Numbered from the stretch's first letter, positions 9,107 through 18,870 are shown. The stretch is DNA of 64,000 nucleotides from an uncultured Verrucomicrobiota bacterium (GCA_903907995.1 CAIVQH010000023.1:165846-229845); one strand, 5' to 3'. The notes: a model not told the origin generated them from the letters alone. Numbers and translations are program-made.

Positions 9107-11125
9107 TCAGGGAGCCGGCAGAGCGTCCAACCAGGCGAGGATTTCCTTGTCCGAGGGCGAGTCATTCTGGACCCGCAACCGTTCCGGATGGCCGGTCGCC
9201 TGATAGGCCTCCCTGATCCAACTGGCCTCAAAAACTCCTCCGGTATGGTGGACCCACAGGGGACGCGGGGCGGCGAGCGCGGCGATGGCAGCCGGTCCGC
9301 CCAGCAGCCGGGCGCCCGGAAAAAACCGTTCCGGATCCAGCCAGGCGGCATCGTTCGCCGCATCAAACGCGTTGGCATCGGCAATAAGCGCGTCCGGCGC
9401 GACGGCGGCGAGCAACGCCCAGAGACCGGCGTCCCCGTCGGCCACGATAGCCACACGTTGGGCGCGTAACACCGATTTGGCATACATGTTGGCCGTACAC
9501 AGATCCTGCACGCGTTGCTGGATCACCGTGCGATTGTAGGTGGCGAAGGAGTTCGTGAATGGCGAGCGCCTCGCCACCGCTTCCTCCCGCGCCTTGCCCG
9601 TCTGATACAGGTCCAGCCCCAGCACGGCATAGCCCTTGGCCAGCAGCATCGCCGCCAGTCGTTCCCGGGCACCGCCCGGTCCCACGGCGGCCCGGCCCTG
9701 CGGATGGGCGATGATGACCAGCAGCTTCGGGGGATGCTCGTCGTCCAGGACCAGCAGCTGCTTCTCGATGCGATCGCCCTTGCCGGGGCGTCCCACCGCC
9801 CATTCCGACACCACTCCGCCGGGCTTCAAAATCGAGAAATCGATCTGCAACTGATACTGCCAATACTGCCGGGTCATCTGATCGAACTGCGCGAACGCCT
9901 TGGCGTCCTTGGGTTCCAAGGCGAGCAGCCTTTCTTTTCGGGCGCTGATCCAGGCCGCAATAAAGTCCGCCTCGCTGAGCGCGTCGGCGGGATATTTGCC
10001 CTCGGGGAAAACCCGCAGCGCCGCATCCGGCTCACGGGTGTAGGGCTGTTCGGAAATTTTGCCGTTGGCCGCCTGCAATTGCAGCCCGCGAGCGAACCAG
10101 GCATAGGCCGTTTCCCGCGCCGCCTGATTGTACTGCTCCCCACCATCCAGGCTTACGGCCCGGAATTTGTCCTCGGCACCCAGCAGCCGGTAAACGCCCG
10201 CCACAGCTGCCCCTTCGGCATCCAGAGTGGCCTTGGCTCCAGCCTGGGTGCCTCCCATCAGCAGCAGCGGGCGGGGCGCCAGGGCGGCGGCAAAATCCAA
10301 ATTCGAAAACTCCACCCGCAGGCCGGGTGCATTTTCGCACCCGCAGACTCCTTGGGCCGCAGGTGCTCCGGGACCCGCCAGCACGACCACCTGGACCCAT
10401 TGGTCCAGCGCCGCCAGCAGCAGGGCATGCGTGGCACCCGCTGATTCCCCGGTGCAGCCGATCTTCGTGCGATCCACATCCGGCAGCGCCTGGAGAAAAT
10501 CCGCCGCGCGGATCGAAGCCCACAGCTGAACCCCGGTCAGCGAGAGCCCCCAGAGCTGATTGGTCGGGTCGCTGAACAACGCCGCGTGGTTGTCGTAATT
10601 CTTTGGCCGGACCAGCGAGCCATCGGCGTTGCGCGGGGAAAACTGCGCCGAATCATCATAGCCCAGCAGGTCGCAGTTGAGGGCCACGATGCCCATGCGC
10701 GCGAACTGGACGCACCGGGCCACCGCCGCCTCCTGAAAGCGTCCGGCCTCAGCGTGCCCATGCAGGTTCAGCACGGCGGGAAAAGGTCCGTTCCCCTTCC
10801 CCAACGGACGGTAAAGATTGCCCGCGACGTAGAGGCCGGGAAACGGCTGGAAGTGGACCTTTTCCACACTGTAGCCAGCGCGCTCCATCCGGCCAAACAC
10901 CTGCGCCTTGAGCGGGGTCAGGTCAGGAATTGGATACAGTCCGCAGCCATATTGGATCTGGCTCCGGATGAGTTGGACCTGCGCCGGCCAGTCCGCCGCA
11001 TTGGTGACTGCGACCAGCGCGCGCGCCGTGCCCGGATCGCGCACCGAGCGCCCCCGCAGGTCCACGTCCGGGATGTCAGCACTGAGGCGAAAGGCCAGCA
11101 AAAACAACGGAAGCAGACGACGCAT
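9107..11125 (-). CDS. Secreted alpha/beta hydrolase (acetylxylan esterase-like), two hydrolase-like lobes
   Basis: A 672-residue protein with a short signal peptide (RRLLPLFLLAFRLSA). The first lobe has PAVLNLHGHAE (oxyanion strand) and the nucleophile elbow GCTGESAGATHA, the GxSxG of serine hydrolases. A second lobe from about residue 440 has LLVIIAHPQGRAAVGPGGA and VLGLDLYQTGK strands, but no clear GxSxG: the corresponding position reads VAIVADGDAGLWAL, so it may be non-catalytic. Related verrucomicrobial and planctomycete proteins are annotated as acetylxylan esterase-like. The ATG at 11125 is preferred over GTG 11131. It probably acts on plant or algal polysaccharide esters outside the cytoplasm; substrate inferred. 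Confidence 0.75.
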   Translation of the reverse strand: MRRLLPLFLLAFRLSADIPDVDLRGRSVRDPGTARALVAVTNAADWPAQVQLIRSQIQYGCGLYPIPDLTPLKAQVFGRMERAGYSVEKVHFQPFPGLYVAGNLYRPLGKGNGPFPAVLNLHGHAEAGRFQEAAVARCVQFARMGIVALNCDLLGYDDSAQFSPRNADGSLVRPKNYDNHAALFSDPTNQLWGLSLTGVQLWASIRAADFLQALPDVDRTKIGCTGESAGATHALLLAALDQWVQVVVLAGPGAPAAQGVCGCENAPGLRVEFSNLDFAAALAPRPLLLMGGTQAGAKATLDAEGAAVAGVYRLLGAEDKFRAVSLDGGEQYNQAARETAYAWFARGLQLQAANGKISEQPYTREPDAALRVFPEGKYPADALSEADFIAAWISARKERLLALEPKDAKAFAQFDQMTRQYWQYQLQIDFSILKPGGVVSEWAVGRPGKGDRIEKQLLVLDDEHPPKLLVIIAHPQGRAAVGPGGARERLAAMLLAKGYAVLGLDLYQTGKAREEAVARRSPFTNSFATYNRTVIQQRVQDLCTANMYAKSVLRAQRVAIVADGDAGLWALLAAVAPDALIADANAFDAANDAAWLDPERFFPGARLLGGPAAIAALAAPRPLWVHHTGGVFEASWIREAYQATGHPERLRVQNDSPSDKEILAWLDALPAP

Positions 11126-11175
11126 GGGCACACCCTAGTCCACCGGTCCCAATGAGGAAAGCGGGTCTCAGCAAC

Positions 11176-11259
11176 ATCCTGCTCCTGCTCCTGCTCTTGA
11201 TCTAAACTGTAATTTTTAGCCGTAATTTCCAAGATTAGGAGCAAGAGCAAGAGCAGGAT
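11176..11259. repeat. Inverted repeat of CTGCTC/GAGCAA units
   Basis: Arms 11176-11203 (ATCCTGCTCCTGCTC type) and 11232-11259 (its diverged complement, ending GAGCAAGAGCAGGAT) flank an AT-rich loop. It lies between two minus-strand genes, the GH16 gene end and the esterase start. It is a low-complexity hexamer-like repeat that could form a hairpin. Confidence 0.6.
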
Positions 11260-11282
11260 TGGGTCTGGCCCAAATTCCCGCC

Positions 11283-12101
11283 TCAGTCTCCCTTTTCGTC
11301 GCGCTGGTACACCCGCACCCAATCCACGGTAAATTCCTGCGGGAATTTCGTCGTCGCATCCGGATTGCCGGGCCAGCCACCGCCCACGGCCAGGTTGAGA
11401 AGCAGATGGAAACGCTGGTCAAATGGCCTGGGCATCGCGCCGGCCTTCGACGGCCAGTTCGTCTGGGTCTGGTAATTCTGGCCGTCCACATACCAGCGGA
11501 TCACTCCCGGTTCCCAGTCGGTACGGAAGACGTGGAAGCCGTCGGAAAACTTGCCATGTGGCAGCGCGAAATTGGTCCCACGATAGCGGTGATGCCCATC
11601 CGGCCCGCTGTAATGCAGCGTGCCATGCACCTGCTCGGGCAGATGCCCCACCAGTTCCCCCAGGTCGATCTCACCGCTGTGGGGCCAGCCGCCATAGCGG
11701 GACTCCGTGGGCAGCATCCAGAAGGCGGGCCAGATGCCCCGGCCTTCCGGCAGGCGCGCCCGCATTTCGAAGCGGCCATAGCGCCAGTCGCCTTTTCCCA
11801 GGGTGCGGATGCGTGAGGACGTATACTCCCGCGTGCCTTCCGGCCCCGTGTGAACCTCACGCCGGGCAGTAATGGTGAGGAACCCGTTCCCCACCATGAC
11901 ATTGTTCGTCACGTAGTATTGCAGCTCATTGTTGCCGCCGCCTTCCGCGTTGACCTCGAAGCTCCATTTGTCCGGATCCAGCGCCTTGCCGTTGAACTCG
12001 TCGCTCCATACCAGTTTCCAGCCGGCGAGATCCGCGGACGCGGCGTGGGCGGCAAACAGGCCGGCGGCGATCAGTCCCGGCAGACAGTGGAGCGGCTTCA
12101 T
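11283..12101 (-). CDS. Secreted glycoside hydrolase family 16 (beta-glucanase/laminarinase-like)
   Basis: A 272-residue GH16 enzyme expected to cleave beta-1,3 or mixed-linkage glucans with retention. The ATG at 12101 gives a signal peptide (PGLIAAGLFAAHAASA). Conserved GH16 segments are WKLVWSDEFNG, ELQYYV, GRFEMRARLP, GIWPAFWMLP and the active site GEIDLGELVG, with nucleophile Glu and acid/base Glu spaced as in ExDxxE. RWYVDGQ and LLLNLAVGGGWPG close the jelly-roll. No carbohydrate-binding module is attached. It sits with other secreted hydrolases, suggesting polysaccharide use. Confidence 0.93.
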   Translation of the reverse strand: MKPLHCLPGLIAAGLFAAHAASADLAGWKLVWSDEFNGKALDPDKWSFEVNAEGGGNNELQYYVTNNVMVGNGFLTITARREVHTGPEGTREYTSSRIRTLGKGDWRYGRFEMRARLPEGRGIWPAFWMLPTESRYGGWPHSGEIDLGELVGHLPEQVHGTLHYSGPDGHHRYRGTNFALPHGKFSDGFHVFRTDWEPGVIRWYVDGQNYQTQTNWPSKAGAMPRPFDQRFHLLLNLAVGGGWPGNPDATTKFPQEFTVDWVRVYQRDEKGD

Positions 12102-12218
12102 GCGAAAGTGTGGGCAGACGCCCCGGTGGACGGCAAGGCACCAGCCATCATCAACGCATGAACCTCTGCAGGTCATGATGGAATTTCACCACCCGCCATG
12201 GCAGGATCGTCCCTGCCT

Positions 12219-12836
12219 ATGAAAGCCAAGACGGACGCCCGTATTGATGCCTACATCGCCGAGGCGGCAGAATTCGCCCGCCCAATCCTGAAGCATCTAC
12301 GCCAGCTGGTCCACCAAGCCTGCCCCAAGGTCGAGGAAACCATGAAGTGGAGCCACCCCAACTTCGTGTACGGCGGCAAAATCCTGTGCAACTTGGCCGC
12401 GTTCAAGTCGCACTGCTCCTTCGGCTTCTGGCATCAGGACCTCGCGGCGGTGATCGCCCGTGATGGCGGCCAAGCCGAGGCCGCGATGGGGCAGTTCGGC
12501 CGGATCACCAGCCTCGCCGACCTGCCGGGTGACCGGACGCTGCTGGGCTATCTCAAACAGGCAGCGCAGCTCAATGAGTCGGGAAAGCCCGCCCGCCCCC
12601 GTCCCGCTTCCAAGCCCAAAGCCGAACCAAAAATCCCAACCGACCTGAAGACGTTGTTAGCCGCGCACCCCAAAGCTGCGGACACCTTCGCAAAATTCAG
12701 CCCGAGCCATCGTCGGGAATACCTCGAGTGGATCACCGAGGCCAAACGCGAGGAAACCCGGCAGAAGCGCCTGGAGACCACAATCCAGTGGCTCACCGAG
12801 GGCAAGACGCGCAACTGGCGCTACAAAAACTGCTGA
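12219..12836 (+). CDS. DUF1801 / YdeI-OmdA family protein
   Basis: A 205-residue cytoplasmic protein. The N-terminal part (IDAYIAEAAEFARPILKHLRQLVHQACPKVEETMKWSHPNFVY...FKSHCSFGFWH) is the DUF1801 fold. A Pro/Lys-rich linker leads to the C-terminal FAKFSPSHRREYLEWITEAKREETRQKRLE segment typical of the YdeI/OmdA (bacteriocin-protection) family. No enzymatic role is established. An in-frame ATG at 12198 is also possible. It is divergent from the GH16 gene with a gap of about 117 bases. Confidence 0.8.
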   Translation: MKAKTDARIDAYIAEAAEFARPILKHLRQLVHQACPKVEETMKWSHPNFVYGGKILCNLAAFKSHCSFGFWHQDLAAVIARDGGQAEAAMGQFGRITSLADLPGDRTLLGYLKQAAQLNESGKPARPRPASKPKAEPKIPTDLKTLLAAHPKAADTFAKFSPSHRREYLEWITEAKREETRQKRLETTIQWLTEGKTRNWRYKNC

Positions 12837-12863
12837 CCACGGCCACCGGCCTGCCCCTGCCCC

Positions 12864-13913
12864 TCAATACCATTTCCGCAACCGCACCTCGATGCCGAGA
12901 TCGGTCCCAACCTGGCGCTTGAAACTGTTCACGTCGGTCGTCGTGCCCCCCACCTGGTAATGGTAGGGATAGACCACGCGCGGCTGGAAGGCGCGCACAC
13001 ATTTCACCGCGTCGGTCAGGTTCATCGTGTACGGCACGACCATGCACACGAACGCGACGTCGATGTTGGCCAGGGCCCGGATTTCCGGGATGTTGTCCGT
13101 GTCACCGCTCATAAAAATCCGCCGTCCGCCGAGCGTGACCACGTACCCGTTGCCCGCCCCTTTGGGATGATAACCCGACGTGAAGTTGTACGAGGGGCTG
13201 GCCGCAATGGTCAGCCCCAGCACATTGGTCTGCGCCCCGTTCGCCAGCGGGATGCAGACGGCCTTGTTCGCGGCCGAAAGGCTCGCATACACGGCGGCCG
13301 GCGCGACGATGACCGCGTTGGTTTTTCTCATCGCCGTCACCGTCGAGTTGTCAAAGTGATCGCCATGACTGTGGCTGATCAGAATCAAATCGGCCTTGGG
13401 CAGCCCGTTAAACGCGGCCGCACCGCCCACGGGATCATTGTAGATGACCAGATCCTTCCAACGCATGACAAAGGAGGCGTGATTGACCGGGTGGATCACC
13501 ACTTCCCCGTCGTCCGTGATCAGATGGTCGCCGGTCAGCACGTCAGTGTTGGTGACTTCCACCGTCCGGTAGAGGCGGCTGGCCGCGTAAGCCGCCCCGG
13601 CATCCGTCTGCGGATTGGAGGCGGCACTACGGAAGGTGAGGAGTGGCAGCCAGTCCTGAAGGTTCGTCGACGCGTCCAGCCGGTAGTTGTGACCGGTCGG
13701 TGCGATCAGCTGCAGTTGGATGTCACCGTTCGTCTGGCGCTGGATCGAACTGAAGCTGACATCCTGGGCGATGCTGGGTCCGGAAAAGGACAGCAAGCAC
13801 AGCAGGACGATGACGGCCCGCACCCTCAGGAATAGGCCAAGCTGGGTTCGGGGCAGGCTAAATCCGGATTGGAACATGATACGGTGGAGCCGGGGGACGA
13901 CCCGCTTCTGCAC
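12864..13913 (-). CDS. Secreted MBL-fold metallo-hydrolase with N-terminal verrucomicrobial domain
   Basis: A 349-residue exported protein. After a long basic leader and a hydrophobic segment (AVIVLLCLLSFSGPSIA) comes a ~75-residue domain with YRLDASTNLQDW and LYRTV, a module seen repeatedly in secreted proteins of this phylum. The rest is a metallo-beta-lactamase fold of the UlaG/YtnP-like kind: HASFVMRW, LILISHSHGDHFD (metal ligands), IFMSGDTDNIPE and VYPYHY. The start may be ATG 13913 or 13877. It follows the esterase gene by 16 bases on the same strand, probably one transcript. Substrate unknown. Confidence 0.8.
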   Translation of the reverse strand: MQKRVVPRLHRIMFQSGFSLPRTQLGLFLRVRAVIVLLCLLSFSGPSIAQDVSFSSIQRQTNGDIQLQLIAPTGHNYRLDASTNLQDWLPLLTFRSAASNPQTDAGAAYAASRLYRTVEVTNTDVLTGDHLITDDGEVVIHPVNHASFVMRWKDLVIYNDPVGGAAAFNGLPKADLILISHSHGDHFDNSTVTAMRKTNAVIVAPAAVYASLSAANKAVCIPLANGAQTNVLGLTIAASPSYNFTSGYHPKGAGNGYVVTLGGRRIFMSGDTDNIPEIRALANIDVAFVCMVVPYTMNLTDAVKCVRAFQPRVVYPYHYQVGGTTTDVNSFKRQVGTDLGIEVRLRKWY

Positions 13914-13929
13914 CGATTACATTCGTAAG

Positions 13930-14808
13930 TCACTTCAAAAATCCCTGAACTTTCAGCCAGAAGACTAGGTCCTTCCCCCATGGATGGACGTTCTCGAACT
14001 CCGGCGGTTTCGCCACCAGCCCGATGCCATGGTGCCCCTGCTGGTAGATATGCAGGTCAAACGGCACGCCATTGCGCTGGAGCGCGGCGGCGAATTCGAG
14101 CGAGTTGCGCACCGGCACCGCATTATCCTCAAAGGTATGCCAGAGAAACGTCGGCGGCGTGCCGGGTGACACCTGCTTTTCGTTGGAAAGCAGGTTGATG
14201 AGTTCCGCCGAGGGATACTTGCCCAGCAGGTTTTCACGGGAACCGGCATGCCCGTACGCCTCCATGGTGATCACCGCGTAGCACAGGATACCCAGGTCGG
14301 GCCGCGAACTCTGGCGCTCTACCGGGTCCGTGGCCGCCGCATTTCCGAGGTCGAAATGGGTCAGCAGAGTTGAGGCAAGGTGGCCGCCGGCGCTGCTGCC
14401 CATGATGCCGACATGCTTGAGGTCCACCTTGAAATCGGCCGCCCGCGCCCGGACCAGGCGAACCGCCCGTGCGGCGTCATTCAGCATCACCGGATGCCGG
14501 TAGCCGTGGCTGCCCAGGCGGTACTTCAGCACAAACGCCGTCACGCCCTGCTGGTTGAGATAAAGCGCGTAATCATTGCCCTCGTGAGCCGCCAAGCCGC
14601 CGTAACCGCCGCCCGGGCACACGACGATCGCCGCACCAGTGGCCTTTTCCGGCGCGGGCAAGTATGGGGTGAGCGTGGGTATGTCGTAGTCGTTGGTGCC
14701 CAGCGCGCCGGGCGCGGCACCGGTCCAAAGCGGAAAAGCCGGCTGAATTTCAGCCCGTGCGGTCGCGAGCAACGAGAGCATGGCCAGGAGGCGAACGAGA
14801 GTTTTCAT
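13930..14808 (-). CDS. Secreted alpha/beta hydrolase (BD-FAE/esterase-lipase type)
   Basis: A 292-residue exported serine hydrolase. The ATG at 14808 gives a signal peptide ([17 protein letters not shown]). The oxyanion segment [18 protein letters not shown] and nucleophile elbow [14 protein letters not shown] are clear; the acid and His are probably in FEDNAVPV and QQGHHGIGL. This pattern matches acetyl or feruloyl esterase-like enzymes common in polysaccharide-degrading Verrucomicrobiota and Planctomycetes. It is divergent from the dehydratase gene with a 92-base gap that should hold both promoters. Confidence 0.85.
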   Translation of the reverse strand: MKTLVRLLAMLSLLATARAEIQPAFPLWTGAAPGALGTNDYDIPTLTPYLPAPEKATGAAIVVCPGGGYGGLAAHEGNDYALYLNQQGVTAFVLKYRLGSHGYRHPVMLNDAARAVRLVRARAADFKVDLKHVGIMGSSAGGHLASTLLTHFDLGNAAATDPVERQSSRPDLGILCYAVITMEAYGHAGSRENLLGKYPSAELINLLSNEKQVSPGTPPTFLWHTFEDNAVPVRNSLEFAAALQRNGVPFDLHIYQQGHHGIGLVAKPPEFENVHPWGKDLVFWLKVQGFLK

Positions 14809-14900
14809 GCGGATGGGTGAAGCATTGCCTCCTCGCCGACATACGACAAGGACAGGAAGTCGGCTCGCCTCCGCCGGCCGAGTCAGGTTTGCTTGGGCGC

Positions 14901-16847
14901 GTGACGCCTGCCGATTTTTTTGCCGCCAGTTCTGCCGACATCTTCCGAGTGCGCTCCAAGGCTTCCGGCCCCGTCGGCAAGCTAGCGCTGACGGAGGACC
15001 AGTTGCGCAATGCGCCCAGTGGCGACCTCTTCGGCCTCTCACAGAATGCCGGCATGGGCTGGAATCCGGCGGAGGTCGGGCGCGACCCGTTCCTCATCCT
15101 CTCGACGCTCGGCGGCCTGCGCGCGCCGGATGGGACGCCGATCGCGCTGGGCTATCACACCGGGCACTGGGAAATCGGGCTGCTGGTAAAAGCCGCTGCC
15201 GAGGAAATTCGCCGGCTCAAGGCAGTGCCCTTTGCCGGCTACGTCTCCGACCCCTGCGATGGGCGGACGCAAGGCACGAACGGCATGTTCGATTCGCTGC
15301 CCTACCGCAATGATGCCGCTATCGTCTTTCGCCGGCTCATCCGCTCGCTGCCTACACGGCGTGGAGTGCTCGGGGTCGCCACCTGCGACAAGGGCCTGCC
15401 TGCCATGATGATGGCCCTCGCCGGCATCCCCGACCTGCCCTCCGTGCTCGTGCCCGGCGGCGTCACCCTGCCGCCCGAATCGGGCGAGGATGCCGGGAAA
15501 ATCCAAACCATCGGCGCCCGTTTCAGCCATGGGATGCTCTCTCTTGAGGAAGCCGCCGAACTCGGCTGCCGCGCGTGCGCGAGTCCTGGCGGGGGCTGCC
15601 AGTTTCTCGGTACCGCCGCCACAGCCCAGGTTGTTGGCGAAGCCCTCGGACTTTCCCTGCCCCACTCGGCGCTGGCCCCCAGCGGCGAGCCCGTGTGGAC
15701 CGATCTGGCCGTGCAATCCGCCCGCGCCCTCGTCGAGCTGGCCGCCCGCAAGCTCACGACCCGCGACCTGCTCACCGACGATTCGATCCGCAACGCGATG
15801 ACCGTCCATGCGGCTTTCGGCGGCTCGACGAATCTGCTGCTGCACATCCCCGCCATCGCGCACGCCGCCGGCCTGCGCCGCCCCACCGTGGATGACTGGA
15901 CTGCCGTCAACCGCATCACTCCACGCCTCGTCAGCGTGCTGCCCAACGGTCCCGTGCATCATCCCACCGTCCGGGTCTTCCTCGCCGGCGGCGTGCCAGA
16001 GGTGATGCTGCATCTCCGCGCGCTGGGCCTGCTCCAGCTCGATGCCCTCACCGTCACCGGCTCGCGACTCGGCGACGTGTTGGCCGCCTGGGAGAGCAGC
16101 GAACGGCGCAGCCGTTTCCGCGAGCTGCTTCGCGAACTCGACGGCGTGGAGCCCGACGACGTGATCATGTCGCCCGCTCAGGCGAAGGCTCGCGGCCTCA
16201 CCAGCACGGTGACCTTTCCGCGCGGCAACCTGGCGCCCGAAGGCTCGGTCATCAAATCCACCTCCATCGATCCCTCCGTCGTGGATGCCGACGGCATCTA
16301 TCGTCACGAAGGACCTGCCCGCGTGTACACCCGCGAGCGCGAGGCCATCGCCGCGATCAAGCGCGGCGACGTCCACGCCGGCGACGTGCTGGTGCTGATG
16401 GGAGCCGGCCCCATCGGTACGGGCATGGAGGAAACCTACCAACTCACCAGCGCCCTGAAACACCTGCCCTTCGGCAAGCATGTCGCGCTGGTCACGGATG
16501 CCCGCTTCAGCGGTGTGAGCACGGGAGCCTGCCTCGGCCATGTCGGCCCGGAGGCGCTCGCGGGCGGTCCGCTGGGCCGACTGCGCGATGGCGATATCAT
16601 TCGCCTCGTGGTGGATCGCAACCAGCTCATCGGCACCGTTGATTTCGTGGGCGAAGGCACGCGTCGTTTCACCGCCGAAGAAGGCGCGGCAATCCTGGCC
16701 ACCCGCGAACTATACCCCGGCCTCGCGCCCCATCCCGACCTGCCGGAAGACACGCGCCTGTGGGCCGCCCTGCAAGCCGTCGGTGGCGGCACCTGGGCCG
16801 GCTGCGTGTACGACGTAGAGGCGATCCTGGAGCGGCTCAAGAAATGA
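14901..16847 (+). CDS. yjhG: IlvD/Edd-family dehydratase, YjhG/YagF (xylonate dehydratase) type
   Basis: A 648-residue Fe-S dehydratase. It closely resembles E. coli YjhG along its length: [109 protein letters not shown] and [19 protein letters not shown]. The Cys residues in CDKG, DPCDG and the CRAC region are candidate cluster ligands. YjhG-type enzymes dehydrate D-xylonate and related sugar acids. GTG 14901 starts just before the family N-terminus (E. coli YjhG is about 655 residues); an upstream extension would run into the divergent gene. Substrate inferred from the subfamily. Confidence 0.9.
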   Translation: MTPADFFAASSADIFRVRSKASGPVGKLALTEDQLRNAPSGDLFGLSQNAGMGWNPAEVGRDPFLILSTLGGLRAPDGTPIALGYHTGHWEIGLLVKAAAEEIRRLKAVPFAGYVSDPCDGRTQGTNGMFDSLPYRNDAAIVFRRLIRSLPTRRGVLGVATCDKGLPAMMMALAGIPDLPSVLVPGGVTLPPESGEDAGKIQTIGARFSHGMLSLEEAAELGCRACASPGGGCQFLGTAATAQVVGEALGLSLPHSALAPSGEPVWTDLAVQSARALVELAARKLTTRDLLTDDSIRNAMTVHAAFGGSTNLLLHIPAIAHAAGLRRPTVDDWTAVNRITPRLVSVLPNGPVHHPTVRVFLAGGVPEVMLHLRALGLLQLDALTVTGSRLGDVLAAWESSERRSRFRELLRELDGVEPDDVIMSPAQAKARGLTSTVTFPRGNLAPEGSVIKSTSIDPSVVDADGIYRHEGPARVYTREREAIAAIKRGDVHAGDVLVLMGAGPIGTGMEETYQLTSALKHLPFGKHVALVTDARFSGVSTGACLGHVGPEALAGGPLGRLRDGDIIRLVVDRNQLIGTVDFVGEGTRRFTAEEGAAILATRELYPGLAPHPDLPEDTRLWAALQAVGGGTWAGCVYDVEAILERLKK

Positions 16848-16854
16848 GGGGCAA

Positions 16855-16938
16855 CCGCTTATCTGCGCTGATAAACACTGATAGGGGTCAGCGATCGAAG
16901 CCGGCTTTATCAGTGCGGATCAGTGTCGATTAGCGGTT
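16855..16938. repeat. Inverted repeat with TTATCTGCGCTGATAAACACTGATA-type arms
   Basis: Arms 16855-16884 and 16908-16938 are near-complementary and start and end in AACCGCT/AGCGGTT. The element fills the gap between the convergent dehydratase and prepilin-like genes. It could act as a bidirectional terminator hairpin, though no U-run follows. Confidence 0.6.
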
Positions 16939-16961
16939 TAAATTTAGCCGGCTGTGTAGCG

Positions 16962-17627
16962 TTACGGAATCAGCAGGCGGTTGATCGCGTTGGTGGAGGC
17001 CGCGGCGGCATCCCTGAAGGAAACTTGGAGCAGGTGGCGGTCGGCCTGCTGCACACTGCCATCTCCCAGCACGATATTGCCCTCGCCCCGGTGAATCGTC
17101 TCTGAAAAGCCGACGATCTGGCTGGTCCGCAACAGCAGCAACCCAGGGCCCACGTCCACCCCATTGGTAGTCAGATTGCGGTCCCCACCCAGAATTGACC
17201 GGGGCTCGTTTTCATCAGCCTCCAAGCCCAGGAAGTAGCTCAGATTGGCCGGGCCGAAATTGGCGAAACCGGCAGCCGGGTCACGCTCCCGATCAGCTGG
17301 ACATTTCAGAATCTCAGGCACGCTCAATTCGTTGGAGATGGCGAGGAAGTGTCGCCAGACCGCATTCGGATCGGCCAGGAGATCCTTGGTCCCATTGGTG
17401 CCGGATACCCGCCAAGGAAACTCACCACCGTGGTCCGTGGTGAAAATGCGAAAGGCGAGGCCGACATTCTTGAGATTGCTCACACAACTGATCCGCTCCG
17501 ACTTGATTTTCGCCCGGGAAAGCCAGGGCACCACCAGCCCGGCGAGGATCACGACCACCACCACGACCACGAGCACTTCCAGCAGGGTGATGGCGTCAGC
17601 CTTTCGCAGATGACGGTTAACTTTCAT
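16962..17627 (-). CDS. Prepilin-type N-terminal domain protein (DUF1559/GspG-like), paralog A
   Basis: A 221-residue type IV pilin/pseudopilin-like protein. A basic leader is followed by DAITLLEVLVVVVVVVILAG: the T-L-x-E of a prepilin helix is present, but the residue before the cleavage site is Ala rather than the usual Gly, so processing is uncertain. The body has SCVSNLKNVGLAFRIFTTDHGGEFPW, CPADRERDP and a C-terminal DGSVQQADRHLLQ typical of this family in Planctomycetes and Verrucomicrobiota. A closely similar paralog lies 43 bases upstream on the same strand. It is probably membrane-anchored, with the C-terminal domain outside. Confidence 0.8.
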   Translation of the reverse strand: MKVNRHLRKADAITLLEVLVVVVVVVILAGLVVPWLSRAKIKSERISCVSNLKNVGLAFRIFTTDHGGEFPWRVSGTNGTKDLLADPNAVWRHFLAISNELSVPEILKCPADRERDPAAGFANFGPANLSYFLGLEADENEPRSILGGDRNLTTNGVDVGPGLLLLRTSQIVGFSETIHRGEGNIVLGDGSVQQADRHLLQVSFRDAAAASTNAINRLLIP

Positions 17628-17670
17628 CGGAGTTGCCTTATCTTACCTGAAAACGCGCTTATGGACCACC

Positions 17671-18348
17671 CTACGGAATCAGCAGGCGGTTGATCGCGTT
17701 GGTGGAAGCCATGACGGCATCCACAACCGAATCCTGAAACCCGCTGCTGGTGCATTGCTGCACGCTGCCGTCACCCGCCAGCACGTTGCCGGCAGAGTGG
17801 TGAATCTTCTTGGAGAAGCCGGCATTCTGGTTCGTACCCAGCAGAAGAAGCCCCGGCCCCACGTCCATGCCATTCGTCGTCACATTGCGGTCCCCGGCCA
17901 GGATCGTTTGAGGGCGGGTCTCGTCTGCCTGCAGGCCCAGGAAATAGCTCAGATTATTGGGACCAAAGGTGGAGAAATTGGTGGCCATCCGGCGTTCTTT
18001 ATCCGACGGACACAGGAGGACTCTGGGGGAACTCAGCTCGTTGGAGACAAACTGAAAATGCCGCCAGCCTGAGCCCGGTTCAGCCAAGGTATCCTTGGTC
18101 CCATTGGTGCCGGACAACTGCCACGGCCATTGGCCTCCGTGGTCGGTAGTAAAAATGCGAAAGGCGAGGCCGACGTTCTTGAGGTTGTTGACGCAGTTGA
18201 TTCTGGAGGCACTCGCACGCGAAGGCCGACATATCGTCGGCAGAAGCATTCCGGCAATGATCGCCATCAGCGCCACCAGCACGATCACTTCCAGCATCGT
18301 GACGGCGCTCTCCTTACGCCGTCGTGAACCCAGGATCATGGATCCCAC
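17671..18348 (-). CDS. Prepilin-type N-terminal domain protein, paralog B
   Basis: A 225-residue paralog of the adjacent downstream gene. Shared segments are NLKNVGLAFRIFTTDHGG, LSGTNGTKD/VSGTNGTKD, NLSYFLGL, DVGPGLLLL and the identical ending STNAINRLLIP, showing a tandem duplication. Its N-terminus reads ESAVTMLEVIVLVALMAIIAG: Ala again stands at the place of the prepilin Gly. ATG at 18339 is an alternative start. The two proteins differ most in the middle loop and in the residues around DGSVQQ. Role probably in a pseudopilus or surface structure; no assembly genes are in the window. Confidence 0.8.
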   Translation of the reverse strand: MGSMILGSRRRKESAVTMLEVIVLVALMAIIAGMLLPTICRPSRASASRINCVNNLKNVGLAFRIFTTDHGGQWPWQLSGTNGTKDTLAEPGSGWRHFQFVSNELSSPRVLLCPSDKERRMATNFSTFGPNNLSYFLGLQADETRPQTILAGDRNVTTNGMDVGPGLLLLGTNQNAGFSKKIHHSAGNVLAGDGSVQQCTSSGFQDSVVDAVMASTNAINRLLIP

Positions 18349-18399
18349 TAAGCATTCGCAATGCCGAAAAGTAGCCGGCCTGCTGCCTTGAAGAGCGGC

Positions 18400-18870
18400 T
18401 CAGTAGTTGACCGGGTTCGGCGAGTACACGTCCCGCTCCGGTGGCTTGGGCAGCATGCGCCAGCTCTCCAGCTTGCCGCCACGGAAGACGAGTTCGGCGC
18501 TCACGTAATCACGGAAGGCGTAGTCCGTCTCCAGCGTGCGGTCGAGGTAGCTGGAGCCGTCGTGGCGGGGAAATTCGCGGTAATGCCAGGAGTGGTAGGT
18601 GTCGGTCGCCGTGCTCTGGTAGAGCCAGGTGGTGCGCTCGCCGCTCGCGTCACCGCTGCGGAGCACCTGCGCCGGTTTGCCCCAGGAGATGTACACCGCA
18701 TCCTCGCCCATGCCCGTGCGGAGCTGCCCCTGGTCCACCAGCGCGCGTTCATCGGCCGGCAACGCGGCGTAGGCGGCGGCCCGCTCGGCGCGGCGGGTTT
18801 CGACGGTGGACTGGCTGGCGCAGCCGGTGGCGAGCACCAGCAGGAGGGCGAAAAGTGAATAAAGTCGCAT
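18400..18870 (-). CDS. Small lipoprotein of unknown function
   Basis: A 156-residue lipoprotein. The ATG at 18870 gives a short basic start, a hydrophobic run and lipobox LATGC (Cys about 18). The mature part has ALVDQGQLRTGMGEDAVYISWGKPAQVLRSGD, which resembles the SmpA/BamE-like 'G...V...G.P' pattern found in small outer-membrane lipoproteins, followed by strands ending ELVFRGGKLESWRMLP. No firm family assignment. It is divergent from the EamA-like gene. Confidence 0.7.
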   Translation of the reverse strand: MRLYSLFALLLVLATGCASQSTVETRRAERAAAYAALPADERALVDQGQLRTGMGEDAVYISWGKPAQVLRSGDASGERTTWLYQSTATDTYHSWHYREFPRHDGSSYLDRTLETDYAFRDYVSAELVFRGGKLESWRMLPKPPERDVYSPNPVNY

